Origin: Martelella limonii
Lineage (GTDB): Bacteria; Pseudomonadota; Alphaproteobacteria; Rhizobiales; Rhizobiaceae
NCBI RefSeq assembly: GCF_013344475.1
Contig: NZ_JABUOU010000009.1
Location: forward strand, 1-64,000
Length of the DNA: 64,000 nucleotides
Reading direction: 5' to 3'
Notes under the pieces: model-generated
What the model saw: the letters and a program-made list of their open reading frames with translations, nothing else
What the model was told of the DNA's origin: nothing
Databases searched by the model: none
Translations under genes and position numbers: made by a program
In this document: piece by piece, positions 55,742 to 64,000 of the stretch
How positions within the stretch are numbered: the stretch's first letter is position 1
Layout: every line of letters begins with the position of its first letter

Positions 55742-57303
55742 GCCTTGCCGGCAAGTTCGCCACCGTTGGTGGGGCAACATTCGCAAGCCGACTGTTCGGT
55801 TTCGCGCGTGAAACGATGATGGCGGCAGCTCTTGGCAATGGCGCGATGGCCGACGTTTTCTACGCCGCCTTCCGTTTTCCCAACCTGTTTCGCCGGCTGT
55901 TTGCCGAAGGCGCATTCAACGCCGCCTTCGTGCCGCTGTTTTCCAAGGAGATCGAGGAAAACGGGATCGACGGCGCCAAGCGCTTCTCCGAGCAAGTCCT
56001 GGGCGTTCTGTTTTCGGCCCTGTTCCTGATCACCGTGCTGATGGAACTGGCGATGCCGCTGATCGTGCGCTTCATCATCGCGCCCGGCTTTGCAGATGAT
56101 GCCGACAAGTTCGAGATGACCGTGCGGCTGTCATCGGTGATGTTTCCCTATCTGATCTGCATGTCGCTGATGGCGATGATGAGCGGGATGCTGAATTCGC
56201 TGCACCGCTATTTCGCGGCCGCGATCGCGCCGGTTTTCCTCAATGTCGTGCTGATTGGCGTGCTGGCCTACGGCGTGTGGGTCAAGGCGGACCCGCAGAT
56301 GATGGCGGAGTATCTCTCCTGGGGCGTGCTCGGCGCCGGCGTCATCCAGCTTGCCGTGGTCTGGTTCGATGTCCGCCGCGCCGGCATCCGCTTTACTTTC
56401 CGCCTGCCGAGGATCACGCCGAAGATCCGCCGTCTCGTGGCGCTCGCGGTGCCCGCTGCCATCACCGGCGGCGTCATCCAGATCAATCAGCTGATCGGCC
56501 AGGCGGTCGCCTCCGGCAAGGACGGGGCGATCTCGGCGCTGCAATATGCCGACCGGCTCTACCAGTTGCCGCTCGGCGTCGTCGGCGTTGCCGGCGGCGT
56601 GGTGCTGCTGCCGGAATTGTCGCGGGCGCTGAAGGGCGGCAATTTCAAGGAAGCCGGCCATATCCAGAACCGCACCATCGAATTCGTGCTGTTCCTGACG
56701 GTGCCGGCGGCTTTCGGCCTGATGATGATTTCGACCGAGATCACCCGGGTGCTTTACGAACGTGGCGCGTTCACGCCGGAAACCACCTCGCTGGTGGCCG
56801 CAATCATGACCGTCTATGCCTTCGGCCTGCCGGCCTTTGCGCTCACCAAGGCGCTGCAGCCCGCTTTCTATGCGCGCGAGAACACAAAGCTGCCGATGCG
56901 GTTCACGATGATCGCGGTCGGCATCAATTCCGTTCTGGCGATCTCGCTGTTTCCGATTCTCGCCGAACGCGGCATTGCGCTTGCCGAGGTGGTGTCGGGC
57001 TGGACCAATGTCGTGCTTCTTGCCACGACCCTATTCATCACCGGCCATCTGAAGCTCGACAGGCTTCTTGCCCGCCGTGTGCCGATGATTGTGCTGAGCG
57101 CGGCAGCAATGGCGGCGGCCGTGAAGTTTGCGGCGGTGAAGCTTGACCACTGGTTTGAGCCGGGATCGCATTTCCTTGATCAATTGGGCGGCGTGCTGAT
57201 CCTGATCGCGGTCGCGATGGTCGTCTATTTCGGCCTCGTGCTTGCAACCGGTGGCGTCAACCGCGCGTTGATCATGAAGCTCGTTCGCCGCCGCCGGGGA
57301 TAG
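55738..57303 (+). CDS. murJ: lipid II flippase MurJ
   Basis: MurJ (521 residues) flips lipid II across the inner membrane for peptidoglycan synthesis. About 14 hydrophobic segments are visible. The N-terminal [25 protein letters not shown] and the [22 protein letters not shown] segment are conserved MviN marks, including the essential arginines. The start overlaps the glnD stop by four bases (ATGA). Order glnD-murJ-trpS is typical of rhizobia. Confidence 0.95.
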   Translation: MSLAGKFATVGGATFASRLFGFARETMMAAALGNGAMADVFYAAFRFPNLFRRLFAEGAFNAAFVPLFSKEIEENGIDGAKRFSEQVLGVLFSALFLITVLMELAMPLIVRFIIAPGFADDADKFEMTVRLSSVMFPYLICMSLMAMMSGMLNSLHRYFAAAIAPVFLNVVLIGVLAYGVWVKADPQMMAEYLSWGVLGAGVIQLAVVWFDVRRAGIRFTFRLPRITPKIRRLVALAVPAAITGGVIQINQLIGQAVASGKDGAISALQYADRLYQLPLGVVGVAGGVVLLPELSRALKGGNFKEAGHIQNRTIEFVLFLTVPAAFGLMMISTEITRVLYERGAFTPETTSLVAAIMTVYAFGLPAFALTKALQPAFYARENTKLPMRFTMIAVGINSVLAISLFPILAERGIALAEVVSGWTNVVLLATTLFITGHLKLDRLLARRVPMIVLSAAAMAAAVKFAAVKLDHWFEPGSHFLDQLGGVLILIAVAMVVYFGLVLATGGVNRALIMKLVRRRRG

Positions 57304-57402
57304 TCCGGCTTCACAGTTTGACGCGTCGCGCGGGGCGGTGCATAAGCGCTGCCAGCAAAATTCAACCGACCGGGCCCTCCACCCGTCCGAAAGAGATGAG
57401 AC

Positions 57403-58464
57403 ATGAGCGAATTCAAGCCGCAAATCTTCTCCGGCATCCAGCCGACCGGCAATCTGCACCTCGGCAACTATCTTGGCGCGCTGCGCAAGTTCGTCGCGCT
57501 GCAGGAGCAGATGGACTGCATCTACTGCGTGGTCGACATGCATTCTCTGACGGCCCAGCTCGTCCATGAGGACCTGAAGGAGCAGACCCGCGCGATCACG
57601 GCGGCCTATCTCGCCTCCGGCATCGATCCGGTGAAGCACATCGTCTTCAACCAGTCGAAGGTGCGCGAGCATGCCGAACTCGCCTGGGTCTTCAATTGCG
57701 TTGCCCGCGTCGGCTGGATGAACCGGATGACACAGTTCAAGGACAAGGCCGGCAAGGACCGCGAGAACGCGTCGCTTGGCCTGCTTGCCTATCCGAGCCT
57801 GATGGCAGCCGACATTCTTCTCTACCGCGCAACGCACGTTCCGGTGGGCGATGACCAGAAGCAGCATCTGGAACTCACTCGCGATATTGCGATGAAGTTC
57901 AATCTGGATTTCGAAGGCAAGATCCGTAACAGCGGAACCGGCATCGACATTACCGTTGGCGATCAGCCGGTGCACGCCTTCTTCCCGATGGTCGAGCCGC
58001 TGATCGAGGGGCCTGCGCCGCGCGTGATGAGCCTCAAGGACGGCACCAAGAAGATGTCGAAATCCGACCCGTCGGACCTCTCGCGCATCAACCTCACCGA
58101 CGATGCCGACACCGTGGCCCGCAAGATCCGCAAGGCGAAGACCGACCCGGATGCGCTGCCGAGCGAAATCGAGGGGCTGAAGGGCAGGGCGGAGGCCGAC
58201 AATCTGGTTGGCATTTTCGCGGCCCTTTCCGATCGCGCCAAGGCGGATGTTCTTGCCGAATTCGGCGGCCAGCAGTTCTCGCAGTTCAAGCCGGCGCTTG
58301 CCGATCTCGCGGTTTCCGTGCTCGCGCCGATCACCGAGGAAATGCGCCGTCTCAACGACGATCCGGGGCATATCGACGCCGTTCTGAAGGATGGTGGAGA
58401 GCGCGCCGGGGTGATCGCGGAAAAGACCATGAAGGACGTCCACGAGATCGTCGGCCTTCTCTGA
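57403..58464 (+). CDS. trpS: tryptophanyl-tRNA synthetase
   Basis: TrpS (353 residues) is a class I enzyme that charges tRNA-Trp. The HIGH-equivalent is [12 protein letters not shown] (about residues 9-20). The KMSKS loop is [10 protein letters not shown] (about 214-223). Length is normal for the bacterial family. It is separated from murJ by about 99 bases and followed by a universal stress protein with its own promoter. Confidence 0.95.
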   Translation: MSEFKPQIFSGIQPTGNLHLGNYLGALRKFVALQEQMDCIYCVVDMHSLTAQLVHEDLKEQTRAITAAYLASGIDPVKHIVFNQSKVREHAELAWVFNCVARVGWMNRMTQFKDKAGKDRENASLGLLAYPSLMAADILLYRATHVPVGDDQKQHLELTRDIAMKFNLDFEGKIRNSGTGIDITVGDQPVHAFFPMVEPLIEGPAPRVMSLKDGTKKMSKSDPSDLSRINLTDDADTVARKIRKAKTDPDALPSEIEGLKGRAEADNLVGIFAALSDRAKADVLAEFGGQQFSQFKPALADLAVSVLAPITEEMRRLNDDPGHIDAVLKDGGERAGVIAEKTMKDVHEIVGLL

Positions 58465-58465
58465 C

Positions 58466-58494
58466 ACTTGCTTTTTGCCCAATCGTGATATGAT
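58466..58494 (+). promoter_or_regulatory. promoter of the universal stress gene
   Basis: ACTTGC (58466-58471) and TATGAT (58489-58494) are separated by 17 bases. The -10 is strong, and CTTGCT/TTGCTT overlaps give alternative -35 registers. The start would be near 58501, at the edge of a perfect palindrome. Confidence 0.55.
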
Positions 58495-58500
58495 GCGCAT

Positions 58501-58518
58501 CCGGCCCCATGGGGCCGG
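58501..58518. repeat. 18-bp perfect palindrome in the leader
   Basis: CCGGCCCC-AT-GGGGCCGG has eight-base arms around AT. It begins about where the transcript from the 58489 -10 box would start, so the mRNA could carry a hairpin at its extreme 5' end. It may instead be an operator. The gene starts 69 bases later. Confidence 0.45.
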
Positions 58519-58586
58519 GCAGGGCCATTTGCTTGCCTTTTCGAATGTCCAACAAGCCTTCCTGACACTGGTGGAGTGACGCGACA

Positions 58587-59078
58587 ATGGTTTCCAAACG
58601 TCTATCCGGCGAGGCCGGACATCGCCGCAAATTCATGGCCATCGTGGACGATACGCCCGAATGCATCCGCGCCGTGCGCTATGCCGGCCGCCGTGCCAAG
58701 AATTCCAATGGCGGCCTGGTGCTCTGCTACATCATTCCCGAGCAGGAGACCCAGCAGTGGATCGGCGTGCAGGAGATCATTCGCGCCGAGGCCCGCGAGG
58801 AAGCGGAATCGATCGTCAACCGTGCGGCGGAAAACGTGCGCGAGGCGATCGGCATCGAGCCTGAAATCGTAATCCTCGAGGGGGACAGGGCCGAACGGAT
58901 CAATGCTGCCGTCGAGGAGGACCGCGATATCGCGATCCTGGTTCTGGCCGCCGGTCCTGCCAAGGAAGGGCCGGGTCCGCTGGTCTCGATGCTCGCGGCC
59001 CGCGGCAAGGCCTTCACCATTCCGGTGACGGTTCTGCCCGACGGGCTTGACGACGCCGATATCGACGCACTGTGCTGA
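58587..59078 (+). CDS. universal stress protein, single domain
   Basis: The 163-residue protein has a UspA fold (RKFMAIVDDTPECIRAVRYAGRRA, then VLCYII and the AILVLAAG segment). It lacks the canonical G-X2-G-X9-G(S/T) ATP loop, so it may be a non-ATP-binding member. It stands between trpS and an Nfu gene, 69 bases after a palindrome. GGTGGAGTG precedes the ATG. The cellular role is unknown. Confidence 0.85.
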   Translation: MVSKRLSGEAGHRRKFMAIVDDTPECIRAVRYAGRRAKNSNGGLVLCYIIPEQETQQWIGVQEIIRAEAREEAESIVNRAAENVREAIGIEPEIVILEGDRAERINAAVEEDRDIAILVLAAGPAKEGPGPLVSMLAARGKAFTIPVTVLPDGLDDADIDALC

Positions 59079-59145
59079 ACCCTTGCGCTTCGACGTTCGA
59101 GCGCCGATATAGGGGCAAACCGCCCGCAAAGATTTGGAGATGAAG

Positions 59146-59712
59146 ATGTTCATCCAGACCGAAACGACCCCCAATCCCGCGACCCTGAAATTCCTGCCCG
59201 GCCGCGAAGTGATGGTGGGCGGCAATGTGGATTTCAAATCCGCCGACGATGCAATCGTGTCGCCGCTCGCCACGCGTCTGTTTGCCGTGCCCGGTGTGGA
59301 AGGCGTGATGTTTGGCTATGATTTCGTTGCCGTAACCAAGGGCGCCCCCGAGTGGCAGCACCTCAAGCCGGCAATCCTCGGCGCGATCATGGAGCATTTC
59401 CTGTCCGGCGCGCCGGTGATGGCCGAGGGCGCTTCTCCGGCGATCGATCCCGACAGCGATGAGGAGTTCTTCGATGAAGGCGATGAAACCATCGTCGCCA
59501 CCATCAAGGAATTGCTCGAGACCCGCGTCCGTCCTGCCGTTGCGCAGGATGGCGGCGACATCACCTTCCGCGGCTATCGCGAGGGCACGGTGTTTCTCAA
59601 CATGAAGGGTGCATGCTCCGGCTGCCCGTCATCCACGGCGACGCTGAAACACGGCGTCCAGAACCTGCTCCACCACTTCGTGCCTGAAGTGCAGGAAGTG
59701 GAAGCCGTCTGA
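59146..59712 (+). CDS. NifU/Nfu-type iron-sulfur scaffold
   Basis: The 188-residue protein has an Nfu N-terminal domain (residues 1-85, MFIQTETTPNPATLKFLPG) and a NifU-type C-terminal domain (about 110-180) with the C-X2-C cluster ligands in GACSGCPSS (about 155-163). It carries Fe-S clusters to target enzymes. GGAG at 59136-59139 fits the ATG at 59146; earlier ATG/TTG codons would overlap that site. It lies ahead of tsaB by eight bases. Confidence 0.92.
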   Translation: MFIQTETTPNPATLKFLPGREVMVGGNVDFKSADDAIVSPLATRLFAVPGVEGVMFGYDFVAVTKGAPEWQHLKPAILGAIMEHFLSGAPVMAEGASPAIDPDSDEEFFDEGDETIVATIKELLETRVRPAVAQDGGDITFRGYREGTVFLNMKGACSGCPSSTATLKHGVQNLLHHFVPEVQEVEAV

Positions 59713-59720
59713 GGACTGAT

Positions 59721-60374
59721 ATGCTTCTACTGGCGCTTGATACGGCACAGGCAGACTGCTCGGCCGCGGTGCTGGACTGCGCCTCCGGCACGGTTGCCGG
59801 CCGCGCGGTCGAGACCATCGGCAAGGGCCATGCCGAGCGGATGATGGCCGTGATCGATGCAGCCCTCGCTGGAGCCCGCGTGAAACCCGCAGACATCGGC
59901 CGCGTTGCCGTCAATGTGGGGCCGGGCTCGTTCACAGGCGTCCGCATCGCGGTTGCAACGGCGCGCGCTCTGGCGCTTGCGATCAAGGCCGAATGCGTTG
60001 GCGTTTCCTCGCTTTCGGCCATTGGCGAACAGCATCGGCTGGCGCGTCCCGGTGTGCCGATCCTTGCCACGCTCGATGCGCGGCGAGGGGAAGCCTTCGC
60101 CCAGGTCATCGATGCTGACGGCAATGCGGTGACGGAGCCTGCAGCCTATCGCTACGAGGACCTTGAAGGCTTGGCCCGCACCCATGGTGCCATTCCCGTT
60201 GGCACCGGTGCGATCGTCGCCGGCCTTGCCGAGGCCGCTGCGGAAGACCGCGTCGCCATCGAGACGCTCGCCTTGCTCGGTGCACGCACCAATCCCGGTC
60301 CTTCGGTTTCCCCGCTCTATCTGCGCGCCCCAGACGCCAAGCCGCAGATCGGCTTTGCTGTCGAAAGGGCGTGA
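59721..60374 (+). CDS. tsaB: TsaB, tRNA threonylcarbamoyl-adenosine factor
   Basis: TsaB (217 residues) is an ASKHA-fold partner of TsaD in making t6A37 in tRNAs that read ANN codons. The N-terminal LLALDTAQADCSAAVLD and the VNVGPGSFTGVRIA motif are diagnostic. It is followed by a repeat-rich gap and then rimI, the usual tsaB-rimI pair. Confidence 0.94.
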   Translation: MLLLALDTAQADCSAAVLDCASGTVAGRAVETIGKGHAERMMAVIDAALAGARVKPADIGRVAVNVGPGSFTGVRIAVATARALALAIKAECVGVSSLSAIGEQHRLARPGVPILATLDARRGEAFAQVIDADGNAVTEPAAYRYEDLEGLARTHGAIPVGTGAIVAGLAEAAAEDRVAIETLALLGARTNPGPSVSPLYLRAPDAKPQIGFAVERA

Positions 60375-60394
60375 GGGCATGCTTATGCCTTTTC

Positions 60395-60600
60395 TCGTCC
60401 CGCCATCCGCAAAGCCCCCCGATCTTCTCGCCCCGAAGGGGAAAGATGTCGCGAAAGCGACACTGAGGGGGAAGTCCGTCCTCACGAACGCCCTCACGAC
60501 GTTGAACCGCAGTTTCACCCTCACTGCCCCTCTCGGGGCATCTCTCCCGCAGGCGGGAGAGAGTATCGGGAACAAGCCTCGCGTTTCTTTCTTCAAGCTG
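60395..60600. repeat. mosaic of four hairpins between tsaB and rimI
   Basis: The 315-base gap (60375-60689) has no gene. It contains CCCC-GAA-GGGG (60431-60441), TGTCGC-GAAA-GCGACA (60447-60462), TGCCCC-TCTC-GGGGCA (60525-60540) and a ten-base-pair stem (60541-60562) around AG. A repeat-like GGGGGAAGTCC and CTCACGAACGCCCTCACGACG lie between them. This pattern is like palindromic mosaic repeats of rhizobial intergenic DNA. An open frame of 181 codons crosses it but has no known family. Confidence 0.65.
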
Positions 60601-60689
60601 GCGCGGTCGTGTGCGGAAGCGTTTTCGCGTTCGGCTGGAGAAGGCGTTCTTACGCCGCAGGCGCATCGCTATCACAAGGGAGGCAATCC

Positions 60690-61178
60690 ATGCTGCCGTC
60701 CTTCCTGAAGCGCAATGCCGAATTCGATCTGTTTCCGCTTGAAGAGGAACATCTGAACCTTGCAGCCGATCTTCACCGCAAGCGGTTTTCGCCGGCGTGG
60801 AGCGCGGGCGAATTTCGCAAGCTTCTGGCGCAGGATCCAGTCTACGGCCATATCGTGCGTTCTTCGCGGCGGCCGGCTGCGGCTGCGGGTTTCGTTCTGG
60901 CGCGCAATGCCGGCGACGAATCGGAAATCCTGACGATCTGCGTCGACCGCCAGTTTGCCCGCAACGGGCTTGGCTGGCGGCTGATGGTGGCGGCGATGCA
61001 GGAGGCCAAGGCGCGCGGCGCCGAAGCCATGCTGCTTGAGGTCTCGGCGGAAAACGCGGCGGCAATCGCGCTTTACCAGAAGCTGCGCTTTGTCGAGGTC
61101 GGCCGGCGAAAGGCGTATTACACCCACGACGATGGTACCAGAACCACCGCGCTTGTCATGCGGCGCGAACTCCGCTAA
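60690..61178 (+). CDS. rimI: RimI, ribosomal-protein-alanine acetyltransferase
   Basis: RimI (162 residues) is a GNAT enzyme that N-acetylates S18 in E. coli. The acetyl-CoA loop is in RNGLGWRLM (about 90-98), and the C-terminal NAAAIALYQKLRFVEVGRRKAYY is typical. The ATG at 60690 with GGGAGG upstream is chosen over a frame open 27 codons earlier. It lies between a repeat region and the Fur-type regulator. Confidence 0.9.
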   Translation: MLPSFLKRNAEFDLFPLEEEHLNLAADLHRKRFSPAWSAGEFRKLLAQDPVYGHIVRSSRRPAAAAGFVLARNAGDESEILTICVDRQFARNGLGWRLMVAAMQEAKARGAEAMLLEVSAENAAAIALYQKLRFVEVGRRKAYYTHDDGTRTTALVMRRELR

Positions 61179-61237
61179 CCCGGAATCGTAAACGACGCTC
61201 AGCCGGTTCTCCGGCCTCAACCGCCGGTACACCTGGA

Positions 61238-61666
61238 ATGAACGATCTGCCGAAAACGCTTGAGGAAATCTGCGCCGAACGCGGCATGCGCATGACCGAG
61301 CAGCGCCGGGTGGTGGCCCGCGTGCTGCAGGAGGCGGAGGACCATCCCGATGTCGAGGAACTGCACCGCCGTGCGGTGCTGGTCGACCAGCGGATCTCGA
61401 TCTCCACCGTCTATCGCACGCTGAAGCTGTTCGAGGATGCGGGCATTATCGCCCGTCATGATTTCCGCGATGGCCGGTCGCGCTACGAGACGGTGCCGGA
61501 AGAGCATCACGACCATCTGATCGATCTGAAAACCGGGGTCGTGATCGAATTCCACTCGCCCGAGATCGAGGCGCTGCAGGAGCGGATCGCGCGCGAGTAC
61601 GGATTGCGGCTGGTCGATCACCGGCTGGAGCTTTACGGCGTTCCGATCAAGAACCGGGGCGACTGA
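61238..61666 (+). CDS. mur: Fur-family metal regulator, rhizobial Mur type
   Basis: The 142-residue protein has the Fur winged helix (about 1-80, STVYRTLKLFEDAGII). Its dimer domain has EEHHDHLIDLKTG (H90, H91, H93) as metal ligands. The C-terminal C-X2-C zinc motif of E. coli Fur is absent. The sequence and neighbourhood match rhizobial Fur/Mur, which in those bacteria answers mainly to manganese. Whether it responds to Mn or Fe here is not shown. It is one of the last genes of the rimI-mur-plsC-miaB run. Confidence 0.88.
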   Translation: MNDLPKTLEEICAERGMRMTEQRRVVARVLQEAEDHPDVEELHRRAVLVDQRISISTVYRTLKLFEDAGIIARHDFRDGRSRYETVPEEHHDHLIDLKTGVVIEFHSPEIEALQERIAREYGLRLVDHRLELYGVPIKNRGD

Positions 61667-61669
61667 GCG

Positions 61670-62455
61670 GTGATCTGGCTGCGCTATTTCTATGTCGCCA
61701 TCGTGCTGCTGGTGACCACGCTCGTGCTGTCGCCGCTGCAGATTGTGGCGCTGTGGAGGGGCTGGAAGATCGCGCGCAAATTGCCGCGCTACTGGCACAT
61801 GGTCGCCTGTTTCGTTCTCGGCATCCGCATTCATGTCCATGGCGATCTCGAACACGCGCGGCCGCTGATGCTATCGGCCAATCACACCACATGGCTTGAT
61901 ATTGTGGTGCTGGGCCGGGTTGCAGATGTCGCCTTCATCGCCAAGAACGAGGTCAAGACCTGGCCGGTCTTCGGCCTGTTCGCAAGGCTGCAGAATTCGG
62001 TCTTCATTGAGCGCGCCGACAAGCGCGGCACGGGACGGCAGGTGGGCTCGATCGCCGAGCGGCTTTCGGCGGGCGAGATCATCGTCCTGTTTCCCGAAGG
62101 CACGACATCTGACGGCAACCGGATCTATCCGATCAAATATTCGCTTTTCGGCGCGGCCTCGACCGCTGTGCCGCAGTCGCCGACCGGCAAGGTTCATGTC
62201 CAGCCGGTGGCGGTTGCCTATACCGGCGTCAGGGGCCTGCCGATGGGCCGCGCGCTGCGTCCGATCGTCGCCTGGCCAGGCGATGTCGAGATGCTGCCCT
62301 CGCTTGCGGGCGTGATCAAGGCCGGCGCTTTCGATGTGGATGTCTGCTTCGGCGAGAGCGTGGTGTTCGATGCGGATACCAAGCGCAAGGAAGCCGCCGC
62401 CGAAATCGAGAGCCGCATGCGTACGCTTTTGGGCGAGCGGCTGCGCGGGCGCTGA
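61670..62455 (+). CDS. plsC: 1-acyl-glycerol-3-phosphate acyltransferase
   Basis: PlsC (261 residues) makes phosphatidic acid from lysophosphatidic acid at the inner membrane. An N-terminal helix (about 5-27) precedes the catalytic NHTTWLD (H72-X4-D77) and FPEGTTSDGNR (about 142-152). The start is a GTG at 61670, three bases after the preceding stop. It could also be an OlsA-like enzyme for ornithine lipid; sequence alone does not separate the two, and olsB is 12 kb away. Confidence 0.9.
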   Translation: MIWLRYFYVAIVLLVTTLVLSPLQIVALWRGWKIARKLPRYWHMVACFVLGIRIHVHGDLEHARPLMLSANHTTWLDIVVLGRVADVAFIAKNEVKTWPVFGLFARLQNSVFIERADKRGTGRQVGSIAERLSAGEIIVLFPEGTTSDGNRIYPIKYSLFGAASTAVPQSPTGKVHVQPVAVAYTGVRGLPMGRALRPIVAWPGDVEMLPSLAGVIKAGAFDVDVCFGESVVFDADTKRKEAAAEIESRMRTLLGERLRGR

Positions 62456-62516
62456 CGATTTCCTGATTTTCTCTTTTTTGATTTTCTCCTGGGGCAAACC
62501 GCGTTAAAAGGCCGCC

Positions 62517-63896
<1,380 letters not shown>

Positions 63897-63910
63897 TCGG
63901 TGACAATCCC

Positions 63911-63979
63911 ATGAATTTGTCGGGGCGAAATACAATTCGCTTCACAAAGGGCAGAATCACGATTAGCCTTCTCACATGA
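63911..63979 (+). other. 22-codon ORF overlapping a start at the window edge
   Basis: An ATG at 63911 opens 22 codons and stops with TGA at 63977-63979. That TGA overlaps another ATG at 63976 (ATGA), whose frame runs open to the window end (MKLDWRVE). The ribosome site GGTGA near 63901 is weak. It may be a leader peptide coupled to the next gene or chance. Nothing beyond 64000 can be seen. Confidence 0.3.
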
Positions 63980-64000
63980 AGCTTGATTGGCGAGTTGAGA

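Noticed and set aside
53993-55915. 640-codon open frame antisense to glnD
   Set aside because: Codon-bias shadow of a certain gene; no recognisable domain.
60163-60708. 181-codon plus-strand frame across the end of tsaB and the repeat element
   Set aside because: It overlaps tsaB out of phase and then runs through hairpin repeats; no family.

Overview
The window is a chromosomal core segment of an alphaproteobacterium, most likely a Rhizobiaceae-type member of the Hyphomicrobiales. The evidence is gene content and order. It starts with tuf and the S10-spc-alpha ribosomal cluster. It also holds the lptC-lptA-lptB-rpoN-hpf-ptsN block, the rph/hrcA-grpE divergence, an ornithine-lipid acyltransferase, and the run mutS-glnD-murJ-trpS-usp-nfu-tsaB-rimI-fur/mur-plsC-miaB. 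GC content is high, so long mirror-image open frames lie opposite many real genes. I assign no genus. I see no rRNA, tRNA, CRISPR array, prophage or insertion sequence.

Layout. 1-15.3 kb: end of tuf, then 27 genes for ribosomal proteins, SecY, adenylate kinase and RNA polymerase alpha, all on the plus strand. Terminator-like stem-loops, several with GNRA tetraloops, punctuate the cluster. 15.4-19.2 kb: a minus-strand accessory block with the periplasmic methionine-sulfoxide repair pair msrP-msrQ, a small P-loop protein, and a compact three-gene unit encoding a PepSY-like secreted protein, a cytochrome b561 and a membrane-anchored LuxR-type regulator. 19.5-32.3 kb: ilvD, two small exported proteins, a Do-type protease overlapping rarA, a short membrane protein, gpt, a tandem universal stress protein, a CinA-type protein, wrbA, an unknown secreted protein, an SH3-containing amidase and mnmA. 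32.4-37.9 kb: a minus-strand run rph-VOC-rdgB-hemW, opposite hrcA-grpE. 37.9-39.8 kb: a divergent AraC regulator and short-chain dehydrogenase. 39.8-44.9 kb: LPS transport, sigma-54, hibernation factor and EIIA-Ntr. 45.4-49.7 kb: ihfB, a LapA-like protein, two RNA methyltransferases, lspA and olsB. 50-64 kb: mutS to miaB.

How the genes work together. The first quarter is the translation, secretion and transcription core. The msr block and the b561/PepSY/LuxR unit are cell-envelope redox functions. The lpt/rpoN/ptsN block joins LPS export to nitrogen and sigma-54 control, and glnD adds PII signalling. The last third mixes envelope lipid and peptidoglycan flipping (olsB, murJ, plsC) with repair and tRNA modification (mutS, tsaB, miaB).

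Non-coding points of note: a well-spaced sigma-54 promoter pointing away from rpoN; a 14-base tandem duplication that creates a five-codon coupling ORF between two methyltransferase genes; two intergenic palindromic repeat elements (about 49.8 and 60.5 kb); and operator-like palindromes around the redox block. No wholly new system is proven. The best candidate for an undescribed regulatory unit is the PepSY/b561/LuxR operon beside msrPQ.
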